Source: Thiocapsa bogorovii
GTDB taxonomy: Bacteria; Pseudomonadota; Gammaproteobacteria; Chromatiales; Chromatiaceae
NCBI RefSeq assembly: GCF_021228795.1
Contig: NZ_CP089309.1
Span: 2,170,001 to 2,234,000, forward strand
Length of the DNA stretch: 64,000 nucleotides
Direction: 5' to 3'
The position numbers and the translations under genes are program-made. Below the pieces are notes generated by a model that saw only the letters and a list, made by a program, of their open reading frames with translations, searched no databases and had not been told where the DNA came from. Below, one piece after another: positions 1 to 9,385 of this stretch. Position 1 is the first letter of the stretch. Each line of letters starts with the position of its first letter.

Positions 1-87
1 CTCACTCAGCCCGCAATTCCGCTCGCACAGCTCGCCGCCGCCATCGATCCGGCATCCTTCGAGGGATTCCTCCTGCGTGGCCACTGA
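1..87 (+). CDS. C-terminal end of an unidentified protein (partial)
   Basis: Frame 1 is open from the first base to a TGA at 85-87 and gives 28 residues ending in FEGFLLRGH. The amino-acid mix looks like a real protein end, and the stop lies 32 bp before the convergent stop of the next gene. The fragment is too short to assign a family. It could be chance, since open frames are common at this GC content. Confidence 0.45.
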   Translation, partial: LTQPAIPLAQLAAAIDPASFEGFLLRGH

Positions 88-119
88 CGCATCGGGCGAG
101 ACCCGCGCGCCCGTAGACC

Positions 120-2408
120 TCAGGATCGGGGCGTTTCGCGTTGACGGGCCAGCATGGCCCCCAAGCCATTGGCGTCGATAGGGCGGCTGAACAGGTATCC
201 CTGAGCAAGATCGCAGCCCTGCTCAAGCAAAAAGTCGCGCTGCTCGGGCCGTTCAACCCCCTCCGCGAGTACGCTGAGGTCAAGCGCCTGGGCCATCGCG
301 ATGATGGCGCGTGTCAGCTCTGTATCCTCCTGGTTGTCGGGTATGCCCGCGATGAAGCTCCGATCGATCTTCAGCACGTGGAACGGAAACCGCCGCAGAT
401 AACTCAAGGCCGAATAGCCGGTTCCGAAATCGTCGAGCGAGAGCCGAATTCCGCGGCGATCCAAGCCTGCCAGCAAGGCACCGATGGTGGGGCGGTCGCG
501 CAGCAAGACCCCTTCGGTGATCTCCAGCTCCAAGAGTCCTGCATTCAAACCGGAACGTTGCAGTGCCAGCTCCACTTGCTCCGAAAAGGACTCCGGCGCT
601 TGGAGCTGCAAAGACGAGACGTTTACGGCAACCCTGCAAGGCGCGATCGACTGCCATCGCGCTGCGGCCGCGCAGGCACGCTGGAGGACCCATCCGCCGA
701 TCTGCTGGATCAACCCCGCATCTTCGGCCACCGGAACGAGAAGATCCGGGGCAACGGTACCGAGCTCCTCGCTGGTCCAGCGCAGCAGCGCCTCGGCGGC
801 AACGACGCGCCCGCTGCGCAGATCGATCAAGGGCTGGTACAGGAGTGCGAGCTCCCCGCGCTCTGCGGCGTGTCGAAGGAGATTCGCCATCGATAACCGC
901 TCACGGATCTGAACATCGAGCCCCGTGACATAAAAGCTGTAGCGGGCCCGCCCACTGTCCTTGCCCTCCTTCATCGCCAAGTCCGCATTCTTGAGCAGAT
1001 CCTCCGCGCTCTTCCCGTCGTGCGGACTCATGGCGACACCCAGGGTCACCGTCAAAAAAAGTTCTCGACCCTCGATCGAGAAGGGCGCTGCGAAGAGGTC
1101 GAGTAGCGCCTGCGCACGCTCGGCCGCATCGACGGGATCACGAAGATCGGGGTAGATGACGAGGAACTCGTCGGCTGCTAGACGCGCCAGGGTATCGCCC
1201 GCCGACACGAGCGAACTCACCCGTTCGGCCGTCTGTATCAGAACCTCGTCGCCGGCAGCATGGCCCAAACTGTCGTTGACCCGTTTGAAGTGATCCAGAT
1301 CCAGATAGAAGACCAACACCCGATGCCCGTCGCGCGCGGCGATCATCAGGCTCTGCTCGAGTCGATCCATGGCCAAGGTGCGATTCGGAAGGCTCGTCAG
1401 GGAATCGTAGTTAGCCTGGTAGATCAAACGGCGCTCGTACTCCTTCCGCTTCTTGATCTCTCCGCGCAAGCGCTCGTTGTGCTCACTGAGCTTGCGCCGC
1501 TGGTCTCGCGCAACATCCATCCGAGTCTGCAACACCAGGTTCTGACGCTGCGCCCCCAGGAGCATCCAACCACCGACCAACAGGGCGACGGCCAAGACGA
1601 CGAGCGCGAACAGGAACCAGCGCGATGTCAGCAGGCGCTCGTCGAGTGATGCCCCCGCGCGGTCGACCAGTAAGAAAGGTGTCCCGGATACCTCGACCGG
1701 CGCTCCGGCCGCACCCTCCATCGCGGTAAGCTCCTCCGCCGAGCGCAGCAGTCGGTAGCGGGCGAATCCGCTGCCTCCGGGATCGAACCCGACCAGTGCA
1801 GCCAAAGTGGTCCGCTCGTTGACCCAGGCGACCAAGGTCCCGCGCGCACGTCCCGCGATCAAGATCGGCGCTTCCACCAGGATGGCATCCGGGTGATCGG
1901 ATACATCGACAACCAATCGGACCTGTGTCGGAGCGCCACGCTCCCGTAGCGCCCACCGCTCCGACGGCGGCGGATCGGCACCGGTGTCGACCAGGATTGA
2001 CCCGTCGGCATCGAACAAGACGATTCGATCGAAAAACGGCCCTGAATCGACACGCTTCTCGCCGACGCGCTCGATCAGGAGCTCTCGGATCGAGACCAAG
2101 CTCGCTTGTAGCCCGTACTTCATGGACATGCCGAGGTCGCGATTCACGAAAAAAGACTGAACCGCCTGATCACGGCGCAGATTCGCCAGATCGCCGAGAC
2201 GCTCGGCGTAGAAATAACTCAGTGCGTTGGCATGCAGCTGTGCATCCAGCGCATGCCGGGCCGCGGCGGAATGACTCAGACGCTCCTGGGCGACCCAAGT
2301 CGTGACGAGCAGAAGCGCAAGATAGACGACCAGCGCCACGCCGCCCGCAATGGTCGGAGCCAGCAACCAGCGTCGGCTGCGGCCCTTCTTGCCTTTTGGA
2401 TCGGACAT
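120..2408 (-). CDS. Membrane-bound GGDEF-EAL protein, probable c-di-GMP phosphodiesterase
   Basis: About 762 residues from the ATG at 2408 (MSDPKGKK...), chosen because it directly precedes a basic stretch and the first membrane helix; upstream Met codons have no such context. Order: cytoplasmic tail, TM helix at about 13-35, periplasmic sensor region of about 220 residues, second TM at about 265-285 (FLFALVVLAVALLVGGW), short coiled coil, GGDEF domain, EAL domain. The cyclase signature reads AADEF instead of GGDEF, so cyclase activity is probably lost. The EAL domain keeps EALLRW and the DDFGTGYSALSYL and KIDRSF motifs, so it should hydrolyse c-di-GMP. The periplasmic part suggests a signal input; the ligand is unknown. 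Confidence 0.9.
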   Translation of the reverse strand: MSDPKGKKGRSRRWLLAPTIAGGVALVVYLALLLVTTWVAQERLSHSAAARHALDAQLHANALSYFYAERLGDLANLRRDQAVQSFFVNRDLGMSMKYGLQASLVSIRELLIERVGEKRVDSGPFFDRIVLFDADGSILVDTGADPPPSERWALRERGAPTQVRLVVDVSDHPDAILVEAPILIAGRARGTLVAWVNERTTLAALVGFDPGGSGFARYRLLRSAEELTAMEGAAGAPVEVSGTPFLLVDRAGASLDERLLTSRWFLFALVVLAVALLVGGWMLLGAQRQNLVLQTRMDVARDQRRKLSEHNERLRGEIKKRKEYERRLIYQANYDSLTSLPNRTLAMDRLEQSLMIAARDGHRVLVFYLDLDHFKRVNDSLGHAAGDEVLIQTAERVSSLVSAGDTLARLAADEFLVIYPDLRDPVDAAERAQALLDLFAAPFSIEGRELFLTVTLGVAMSPHDGKSAEDLLKNADLAMKEGKDSGRARYSFYVTGLDVQIRERLSMANLLRHAAERGELALLYQPLIDLRSGRVVAAEALLRWTSEELGTVAPDLLVPVAEDAGLIQQIGGWVLQRACAAAARWQSIAPCRVAVNVSSLQLQAPESFSEQVELALQRSGLNAGLLELEITEGVLLRDRPTIGALLAGLDRRGIRLSLDDFGTGYSALSYLRRFPFHVLKIDRSFIAGIPDNQEDTELTRAIIAMAQALDLSVLAEGVERPEQRDFLLEQGCDLAQGYLFSRPIDANGLGAMLARQRETPRS

Positions 2409-2761
2409 GATGGACGGCCCCAACGGATCGATCCTCCCCGAATTGAAACAAGGCTCGGGGACGACCTTGCCAAGCATCCCGAGACATGCCGGCCGGCGCC
2501 CGTCTCGATGCAGCGGCATGCCGATGAGTGTACTGCAACCTCGTGAAATGAGCGGATTCGGATGCGGAGCGATCACGAAACTGTGAGGGCGATCCCAAAA
2601 TCGCCGAGATCGGTTTTCGGGGGTGCGGCCTCTCCCTCGATATTCACGTTGTATGGCGGCAGCGCATGCCGCGTGAGGCTCGCACGGATTTGTAGGAGAC
2701 ACTCCGCCGCCCCATCTCGGGAACCATGTATCTTCACCGACCCCGAGGACAAGGTCCTGCC

Positions 2762-3637
2762 ATGCGCGACATCCTGCTGGTCGACAACGGTTCGAAGAGA
2801 GCCGATGCCACGCTGAGGCTGAGACAAATCGCGAGCCGTCTCGCCGAGCGCCTCGGCGAGACCGTTCACCCCGTCTCCCTGCTGCACTCGGACCGAATTC
2901 CGCCGGACAAGCTGCACGGTCAGCCCGCCGAGACCTTCGAGCTCTTTCTGCGTCGTCGTCTGAGCGAGGACGCTCGGCGCTTTTTGATTCTCCCGCTCTT
3001 CTTCGGCCCGAGTCGAGCCATCAGCGACTATGTCCCCGAGCGCATCGCGGCCCTGCAAAACGATTTCGGCCCGTTCGAGGTCCAGATTGCGCGAGCCCTC
3101 TGTCCCCTCCCGGAGGGCGAGCCCGACATGGTCGAGATCCTTCTGGAGCGGATTCACGACGTCGCCATCGAGCAGAACATCGCGCCGCGTCGGATCGTGC
3201 TGCTCGACCACGGCTCGCCCATTCCCGCCGTCACGGAGGTACGGCGTTGGCTTGCCCGACAGTTGACGCAACGGCTCGCCAACGACCCGGGTCCCGACGT
3301 CACGCTCGGCGAGGCCGTGATGGAGCGGCGCTCAGGAGCTGAATACGACTTCAACGGAGAGCTTCTGGAGGATCGTCTGCGCGCGCTCGCCGCAGAGGAC
3401 ATCTCGACGCCCGTCATCCTCGCCATGCTGTTCCTGTCGCCCGGACGGCATGCCGGCCCACGCGGCGATATCGCCGAGATCTGCTTGTCCGTGGAACGCG
3501 AACACCCGGGCTTTCGTGTCCACCCCTCTGGGTTGGTCGGCGATCATCCTCGGCTGCTCGACATCTTGGCGGCGCGCATGGCGGAGACGGAGACGACACC
3601 TGCCGGCCGAACCGACATCTTAGAACCGGCTCGTTAA
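2762..3637 (+). CDS. CbiX/SirB-like sirohydrochlorin chelatase family protein
   Basis: 291 residues from the ATG at 2762 (MRDILLVDNGS). An ATG at 2726 is also in frame but adds a poor leader. It is made of two tandem CbiX-type halves: the first opens with LLVDNGSKR and the second, near residue 145, with LLDHGSPIP. CbiX/SirB enzymes insert Co2+ or Fe2+ into sirohydrochlorin for B12 or siroheme synthesis, and the HGS histidine binds the metal. The first half has Asn where that His is expected; the second keeps it. Only one half may therefore be catalytic. The gene stands alone, with no cobalamin genes nearby. Confidence 0.75.
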   Translation: MRDILLVDNGSKRADATLRLRQIASRLAERLGETVHPVSLLHSDRIPPDKLHGQPAETFELFLRRRLSEDARRFLILPLFFGPSRAISDYVPERIAALQNDFGPFEVQIARALCPLPEGEPDMVEILLERIHDVAIEQNIAPRRIVLLDHGSPIPAVTEVRRWLARQLTQRLANDPGPDVTLGEAVMERRSGAEYDFNGELLEDRLRALAAEDISTPVILAMLFLSPGRHAGPRGDIAEICLSVEREHPGFRVHPSGLVGDHPRLLDILAARMAETETTPAGRTDILEPAR

Positions 3638-3795
3638 GGACGGTTGCCGGCCGGCGGCCCTCGCCACGACGCCCGACCGAAAGTGCCTTGTCGGCTCGGG
3701 CGGAAGACACCCTTCAGCGCTTTCGGATTCCCATCCACGCCGTCGCAGTCCATATTGCCGAATCGGAACACCACCCCGAGAAGGAGAAGACTCGA

Positions 3796-5416
3796 ATGGC
3801 CAAATCCGTTCGTGCCCCGGACTTTCGCTGACGCTTCCAATCGCCGATATCATGGGCTGCCTCGGCAGCACGCCCGACCGCAGCGGCGCCGAGGGCATCT
3901 CCCCGGAAATTTGCGAGCGCTTCTTCGCGGAGGCCCGCGCCTATTCGGAATGGTGGGCTGAAGCCGAGACGGATCCCGCCAATCTGCTGCCGCTCGGCGA
4001 GGCGACCAAGTCGGCAACGCAAGCATTCGATGCGGTGAAGGCCAAGATCGACGACTTCTTCACCCGTACCCGGCTCGCCGAATATGACCGCAGCGCGGCC
4101 GGCGCCCTGAATCCGAGCGAAGCGGCCTATCTGGCCGTCTCGGCGCGAGAGCTGTCCGAGGGCACAGAAGACATCGCCGCCTTTCCGATGACCCGAATCG
4201 AGGCCAAGCGTGCCCTGCCGCTCGACCAAGGCGTCAATCCGGCTTGGTCAGCAGCACTGCGGGAATTTCGCGATCGTGTCGTCAACCCGCTGCTGGGGCG
4301 GCATGAAAAGCTCACCGAGACCGAATGGCTGGACATCCGTCGGCGGTTCGACGCAAACGCCGCTTGGATCGCACGCATACAGGGCTCGACGGTCGCAGCA
4401 GCGAACTGTGTATTCAGGTCAAGGACATCGAGGCACACAGCGCCATGGCCTCGCTCAGCCGGACCTATCTCGCCTACTGCCATTGCGTGCGCCGCGGCGG
4501 AACCGAGACCATGAGCATCGTCGCCGCCTTGACCGGCGGCCATGCCGACAACCTGATGGTCGGTCGCAACGGCATCTTCTACGATCGGCAGGGTCGTGAC
4601 TGGGATGCCACCATCACCAAGATCGTAGAGCAGCCGATCAGCGTCGGCGAGGCCTTCTGGAGGCCCTACAAGCGCACCGCGAGGATGGTGTCGGAGCAGA
4701 TCGAGAAACTCGCCGGCGCGCGCGACAAGGCGGTCGACGATGCCGCCGGCAAGAGACTTACCGAGGCCACGGCCGCGAGTCCGGCCGCCGCGCCCGCGGT
4801 AAGCGGCTTCGACATCGCCAAGTTCGCCGGTATCTTCGCCGCCCTCGGTCTTGCCGTGGGTGCAATCGGCACGGCGCTCGCAACGGTCCTGGCCAGTCTG
4901 CTCAAGCTCCCCTGGTGGCAGATCCCGCTCGCCGTGCTCGGGGTCATCCTCGCGATCTCCGGGCCCTCGACTCTGCTGGCCTACATGAAGCTGCGCGCGC
5001 GCAATCTCGGTCCGCTCCTGGACGGCAACGGCTGGGCGATCGACAGTTCGGCGAAGATCAACATCCCCTTCGGTGCCAGCCTTACGCGGCTCGCCGAGCG
5101 TCCTCGGAACTCGGAATATTCACTCATTGACCCCTTCGCGGAAAAGCGACGCCCCTGGCGACTCTCTCTCATGCTCCTTGTCCTGCTCGGTGTCCTCTTT
5201 TTGCTCTGGCGAGAAGGTTACATCGCGCGCGGTTTGGAGCAGTTTCAGCAGGCATCGGGCGTCTTCGGGGAAGCCGCGCCTGCCGTCGGGACCGAATCTC
5301 CACCCGATACCTCGCACGAGGCCGCACCCGATCCTACAGAGGCCGTCATCGCCGATGATGTCGCCGGCTCCGAAGAGGCGGTCGCAGTGCACCCGGCCGA
5401 GCCGGAAGCCGAGTAG
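3796..5416 (+). pseudogene. Unknown membrane protein, reading frame broken twice
   Basis: A ribosome-binding site (aaggagaag) precedes ATG 3796 (MAKSVRAPDF, then stop). The reading continues one frame over as SLTLPIADIMGCLG from about 3825 to about 4384, then shifts again to SSELCIQVKDIEAH and runs to the stop at 5416. Restoring one T at 3823-3825 and one G at 4382-4384 gives a single protein of about 540 residues. The C-terminal part has a hydrophobic segment near FAGIFAALGLAVGAIG, another at WQIPLAVLGVILAISG, a third at LSLMLLVLLGVLFLLW, and an acidic tail. I do not recognise the family. Both lesions are homopolymer contractions, so this may be a sequencing error rather than a dead gene. 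Confidence 0.6.
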
Positions 5417-5428
5417 GGCCCGCCGGAT

Positions 5429-5442
5429 TTAACATAGATCAA
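5429..5442 (+). promoter_or_regulatory. FNR/DNR-like operator upstream of nosZ
   Basis: The sequence TTAAC-ATAG-ATCAA fits the FNR/DNR palindrome TTGAT-N4-ATCAA: the right half is perfect and the left matches at 3 of 5 positions. It lies 84-97 bp before the nosZ start in the only non-coding gap before the operon. Activation from a -41.5 position would place the transcription start near 5477. Oxygen- or NO-responsive activation is therefore likely but inferred. Confidence 0.55.
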
Positions 5443-5525
5443 GTTCCTCCCCATTGCCTTTTGCTAGCTTGAACCGGTCGAGAGACCGGTTCGAGATCTC
5501 GTTCAATGGCACCGGAGGAGGACAC

Positions 5526-7838
5526 ATGAATAAAAGACCGCAACGTTTGACGACCCTGGCCACGGGAGTCGTCCTCGGACTGGGGGTCGCGGGGGCCGCC
5601 TGGTCGGAAGACACCTTGAAGGACGTCATGGATCGACGCGGCCTTACCGAAAAGGATCTTCTCGCCGCGGCCAAGACATACGTCCCCACGGGAGGGCGCG
5701 ACGAATTCGTGGTCTTCGCCTCCGGCGGACAGTCGGGGCAGGTCATTGTCTACGGCATCCCCTCGATGCGCCTGCTGAAATACATCGGCGTCTTCACGCC
5801 CGAGCCCTGGCAGGGTTATGGCTTCGACGACGAGTCCAAGGCAGTACTCGAGCAGGGCCGTACCCGCGGCAAGGATCTGGTCTACGGCGACACTCATCAC
5901 CCGGCGATATCCGAAACCGACGGCGACTACGACGCCAAATACGTCTTCATCAACGACAAGGCAAACCCGCGCATCGCGGTGATCGATCTGCATGACTTCG
6001 AAACCAAGCAGATCGTCGTCAACCCCTTCTTCAAATCATCGCACGGCGGTGCGTTCGTGACGCCCAATACCGAGTATGTCATGGAAGCAGCGCAATACGC
6101 GGCGCCGCTCCTCGACGACGGCTTCGTGCCCCTCGAGGAGTTCAACGACAAATACCGCGGCGGCTTGACCTATTGGAGCTTCAATCAGGAGAAAGGCCGT
6201 ATCGAGCCCGAAAACTCCTTTACGCTCGAACTCGGCCCCTACAGCCAAGATCTTTCAGACGCAGGCAAGAAGGACAGTTACGGCTGGGGTTTCACAAACT
6301 CCTTCTGTACCGAGCGCTATGTCGGCGGCATCGAGCGCGGACGCCCGCCCTTCGAGGCCGGATGCTCTTCCAAAGACACCGATTATCTGCATGTCACCCA
6401 TTGGAAGAAGGCCGAAGAACTGGTCAAGGCAGGCAAGGTGAAGAAGGAAAAGGGAATGTACTTCATCCCGCTTGAACAGGCGATCGCCGAGGGCCTGCTT
6501 TACCTGGTGCCCGAGCCCAAGAGTCCGCACGGCGTGGATGTCACGCCGGACGGGAAATTCATCATCGTCGCCGGTAAGCTCGACAGCCATGTCTCCGTCT
6601 ACAGTGTCGAGAAGATCATGAAGGCCATCGAGGAGGGCAATTTCGAGGGTAAGGATCCCTACGGTGTGCCGATTATCCCGATGCAGGACGCGCTCCATAC
6701 GCAGGTCAATCTCGGGCTGGGTCCGCTGCACACCCAGTTCGACTCCAAGCCCTGCGTCGCCTATACCTCGCTTTATGTGGACTCGCAGGTCGCCAAATAC
6801 GACTACTGCGAAGGTAAGGTTCTCGACAAGCTGTCCATCCATTACAACATCGGTCATCTCATGACGATGGAGGGCGACACGGTCAACCCGCAGGGCAAGT
6901 ATCTGGTGGCGCTGAACAAGCTCTCGATCGATCGTCATCAGCCCGTCGGCCCTCTGCATCCGCAGAACCATCAGCTGATCGACATCAGCGGCGACAAGAT
7001 GCAGCTGATCTACGACATGCCCTTGCCGCTCGGCGAGCCCCACTATGCCGCCGCCATTCGCGCCGAGAAGCTGCAACCTGCGGTACGCTATAAATCAGGT
7101 TGGAACAGTCGAACCGATGAAGTGCATCCGAATCGCACCCGCGCCGGCCGCGAGACGACCGAGCGTACATGCGATGCCGGCGGAAAATGCACCACGCGCG
7201 TCATGGGTACCGTCATTCGCTCGCACATCACCCCCGAGATCATCGAAGCGGAAGTCGGCGACGAGGTCCACCTGCATCTCACCAACCTTGAGCGCGCTCA
7301 AGATCAAGTCCATGGATTCGCACTTTACGGACAAAACGTGAACCTCTCGATCGAGCCTGGAAAGACCGCGTCTTTCAGCTTCGTCACCGATGAAGAAGGC
7401 GTCTTCCCCTACTACTGCACGGAGTTCTGCTCCGCTTTGCATCTGGAGATGCAGGGATATCTTCTGGTCCGCCCCAAGGGCTATGAAGCGACCACGGTAT
7501 CGATGGTCGAAGGCACGCTGTATTCACAAGCAGACTATGAAACCCAGGTCAAGACCAACCTCGAGACCCAAGCCGTCATCGATCAGGTGGTCGCCTATAT
7601 CACAGCTCGGAACTTCCAGGACTTCCCGACCGCGGTCGCGCTCGTCGAGGACGCCACCGACCAGCTCGGGTTTGCACACGAGTCCAAGAAGAAATCGGAA
7701 GACGCCGCCACCATGGCCGACTGGCAGAACGCCATGCTCTGGGCCAATCAGTGGTGGCAATACCAGGTGAAGGCCGCCGACCTGGGCCTGCGAGCGAAGA
7801 ACCTCCTGGACGAGGAGGGCGCGACGGTCAACAAATGA
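5526..7838 (+). CDS. nosZ: Nitrous-oxide reductase, clade II (Sec-exported)
   Basis: 770 residues from ATG 5526, preceded by the strong site GGAGGA. It reduces N2O to N2 in the periplasm. The signal peptide (MNKRPQRLTTLATGVVLGLG) lacks a twin-arginine motif, which marks the Sec-dependent clade II enzymes. The N-terminal beta-propeller contains DTHHP at about 122-126, part of the CuZ ligand set. The C-terminal cupredoxin domain carries the CuA motif CTEFCSALHLEM at about 631-642. It heads a ten-gene operon of accessory proteins and is followed by a perfect 14-bp hairpin. An alternative upstream start at 5454 was rejected because it has no ribosome-binding site and would bury the signal peptide. 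Confidence 0.97.
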   Translation: MNKRPQRLTTLATGVVLGLGVAGAAWSEDTLKDVMDRRGLTEKDLLAAAKTYVPTGGRDEFVVFASGGQSGQVIVYGIPSMRLLKYIGVFTPEPWQGYGFDDESKAVLEQGRTRGKDLVYGDTHHPAISETDGDYDAKYVFINDKANPRIAVIDLHDFETKQIVVNPFFKSSHGGAFVTPNTEYVMEAAQYAAPLLDDGFVPLEEFNDKYRGGLTYWSFNQEKGRIEPENSFTLELGPYSQDLSDAGKKDSYGWGFTNSFCTERYVGGIERGRPPFEAGCSSKDTDYLHVTHWKKAEELVKAGKVKKEKGMYFIPLEQAIAEGLLYLVPEPKSPHGVDVTPDGKFIIVAGKLDSHVSVYSVEKIMKAIEEGNFEGKDPYGVPIIPMQDALHTQVNLGLGPLHTQFDSKPCVAYTSLYVDSQVAKYDYCEGKVLDKLSIHYNIGHLMTMEGDTVNPQGKYLVALNKLSIDRHQPVGPLHPQNHQLIDISGDKMQLIYDMPLPLGEPHYAAAIRAEKLQPAVRYKSGWNSRTDEVHPNRTRAGRETTERTCDAGGKCTTRVMGTVIRSHITPEIIEAEVGDEVHLHLTNLERAQDQVHGFALYGQNVNLSIEPGKTASFSFVTDEEGVFPYYCTEFCSALHLEMQGYLLVRPKGYEATTVSMVEGTLYSQADYETQVKTNLETQAVIDQVVAYITARNFQDFPTAVALVEDATDQLGFAHESKKKSEDAATMADWQNAMLWANQWWQYQVKAADLGLRAKNLLDEEGATVNK

Positions 7839-7847
7839 AGTCGCGTC

Positions 7848-7877
7848 ATTGACCGGGATCTGGATCCCGGTCAATGG
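7848..7877. other. Intercistronic hairpin after nosZ
   Basis: Perfect inverted repeat with 14-bp arms (cattgaccgggatc) and a 2-nt loop, ten bases after the nosZ stop and 45 bases before nosC1. No T-run follows, so it does not look like a simple terminator. It may stabilise or process the nosZ message, allowing NosZ to be made in excess over the accessory proteins. Confidence 0.7.
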
Positions 7878-7922
7878 CAGCCTCTCGACATCCGCAATCG
7901 GCTATCGACCGGAGAGTCCACG

Positions 7923-8240
7923 ATGAACGCCTTGAAGTCCGTTCTAATCTCGATCGCCGCGGCGATAACGGCATCCTTGCCCGTTCTCGCCATGGACGGC
8001 GCCGAGCTCTATGTCACCAAGACCTGTGTGGCCTGTCACGGCAAGGACGCCAAGACGCCCCTTCTGCCCATCTATCCAAAGCTCGCGGGACAAAGCCCGG
8101 ATTACGCCTACAATCAAATGGTGGATATTAAAAGCGGCGCTCGTAGCAACGGCATGACTGCGGCGATGAGGGGTGTCATGCACCTCGTCAACGAGGAGGA
8201 GATGCGAGCCATCGCAAACTGGCTCGCCACCCTGAACTGA
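7923..8240 (+). CDS. nosC1: Monoheme cytochrome c of the nos operon (NosC1)
   Basis: 105 residues with a Sec signal peptide (cleavage after about SLPVLA) and one heme site, CVACH, at about 36-40. Met residues in GMTAAMRGVM could supply the sixth heme ligand. Small monoheme cytochromes in this position of clade II nos operons are thought to pass electrons from the membrane components to NosZ. A ribosome-binding site (ggagag) precedes ATG 7923. A gap of 173 bp to the next gene is AT-richer than its surroundings and could hold a secondary promoter. Confidence 0.9.
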   Translation: MNALKSVLISIAAAITASLPVLAMDGAELYVTKTCVACHGKDAKTPLLPIYPKLAGQSPDYAYNQMVDIKSGARSNGMTAAMRGVMHLVNEEEMRAIANWLATLN

Positions 8241-8413
8241 CCCTGTGCCCTTTTTGCAATTCCATCATCAATGCATGCATCGTCGTCCGCTTTTATGGCG
8301 CCCTTATCAACTCGCAGCGCAAACATGCTCGATCTCAATAGACAAGACCTCGGAGCGATTTGCAGACGCGTGAGGCGCCGCCCGAGTCCTACGAGCCCGA
8401 ATTGGAGTACGCC

Positions 8414-9175
8414 ATGAATCAAAGTGACCTGTTTCAAATCGCTATCCTAGCGGCGGCCGTCTGTACGGCCGGAACGATCTCGGCAGCGGACACGAGCGAC
8501 GCCGACCGCGTCCATCGCGCCGAACCCATCGATTGGAATCAAGGCGGAGGCGAACAGGACGAAGCCCTGCATCTCGAGCCTGACGTCGAGAACGGCATGG
8601 ACGTCTATGAGGTCTGTGCCGCGTGTCATCTGCCCGAAGGATGGGGCACACCGGACGGGACCTTCCCGCAACTGGCCGGCCAGCATCGCGGTGTGCTGAT
8701 CAAGCAGATGGCGGATATCCGCGCACAAAATCGGGACAATCCGACCATGTATCCCTTCTCGCTTCCGCAATCGATCGGCGATGCACAAGCGCTGGCCGAT
8801 GTGGTCGCCTATATCGAAAGCCTGCCGATGAACCCGGCTTGGGGGAAGGGACCGTATGGACCCGGGACCGAAGACTATGCTCTGGGCGAGCAACTCTACC
8901 AGGACAACTGCGTGAAATGCCACGGCGAGACCGGGATGGGCGACGTGGAGAAATTCTATCCGCGTATCAACGGTCAGCACTATGCGTACATGGTTCGCCA
9001 GTTCGAATGGATCCGTGACCATAAGCGCCGCAATGCCAATCCGGAGATGGTCGAACAGATCAAGAACTTCTCCGACAAGGATATGCAAGCGGTCATCAGC
9101 TATGTCTCTTGGCAACCCGTTCGCGAGGAGCAGTTAGCCGACTCGGTCGATTGGAAGAACCCGGACTTCGAATGA
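8414..9175 (+). CDS. nosC2: Diheme cytochrome c of the nos operon (NosC2)
   Basis: 253 residues from ATG 8414, with ggag 6-9 bp upstream; the open frame extends to 8360 but without support. It has a Sec signal peptide (ending near GTISA) and two cytochrome-c domains with heme motifs CAACH and CVKCH. The layout resembles cytochrome c4-type diheme proteins. It is predicted to be periplasmic and to act in electron transfer to NosZ. A clear paralogue lies at 51609-52325, sharing the LAGQH..VLIKQM and RRNANPEMV blocks. Confidence 0.9.
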   Translation: MNQSDLFQIAILAAAVCTAGTISAADTSDADRVHRAEPIDWNQGGGEQDEALHLEPDVENGMDVYEVCAACHLPEGWGTPDGTFPQLAGQHRGVLIKQMADIRAQNRDNPTMYPFSLPQSIGDAQALADVVAYIESLPMNPAWGKGPYGPGTEDYALGEQLYQDNCVKCHGETGMGDVEKFYPRINGQHYAYMVRQFEWIRDHKRRNANPEMVEQIKNFSDKDMQAVISYVSWQPVREEQLADSVDWKNPDFE

Positions 9176-9200
9176 TCCGAATCGGATCCCGATTCGGATC
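9174..9200. other. Hairpin at the end of nosC2
   Basis: Perfect inverted repeat with 12-bp arms (gatccgaatcgg) and a 3-nt loop, overlapping the last bases of the nosC2 stop codon. No U-tract follows. It is the second strong hairpin in the operon and, like the one after nosZ, separates a well-expressed periplasmic component from the genes that follow. Confidence 0.65.
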
Positions 9201-9385
9201 CGGCGTTTGAAGGACCGAATCGATGCCGCGCCTTCCGGATCACGAGATCCGGAGCTCGATTGCGAACGCGGGACACTGCTGCGGCAGTGTCACGTATCGC
9301 TTTGACGCTCCCCGCTTCAGCTGTCGCCGGCCGCATCGATCCTGAAGGCTCTTTCACCCAACGCACGCGCACGACCGTATCCATC

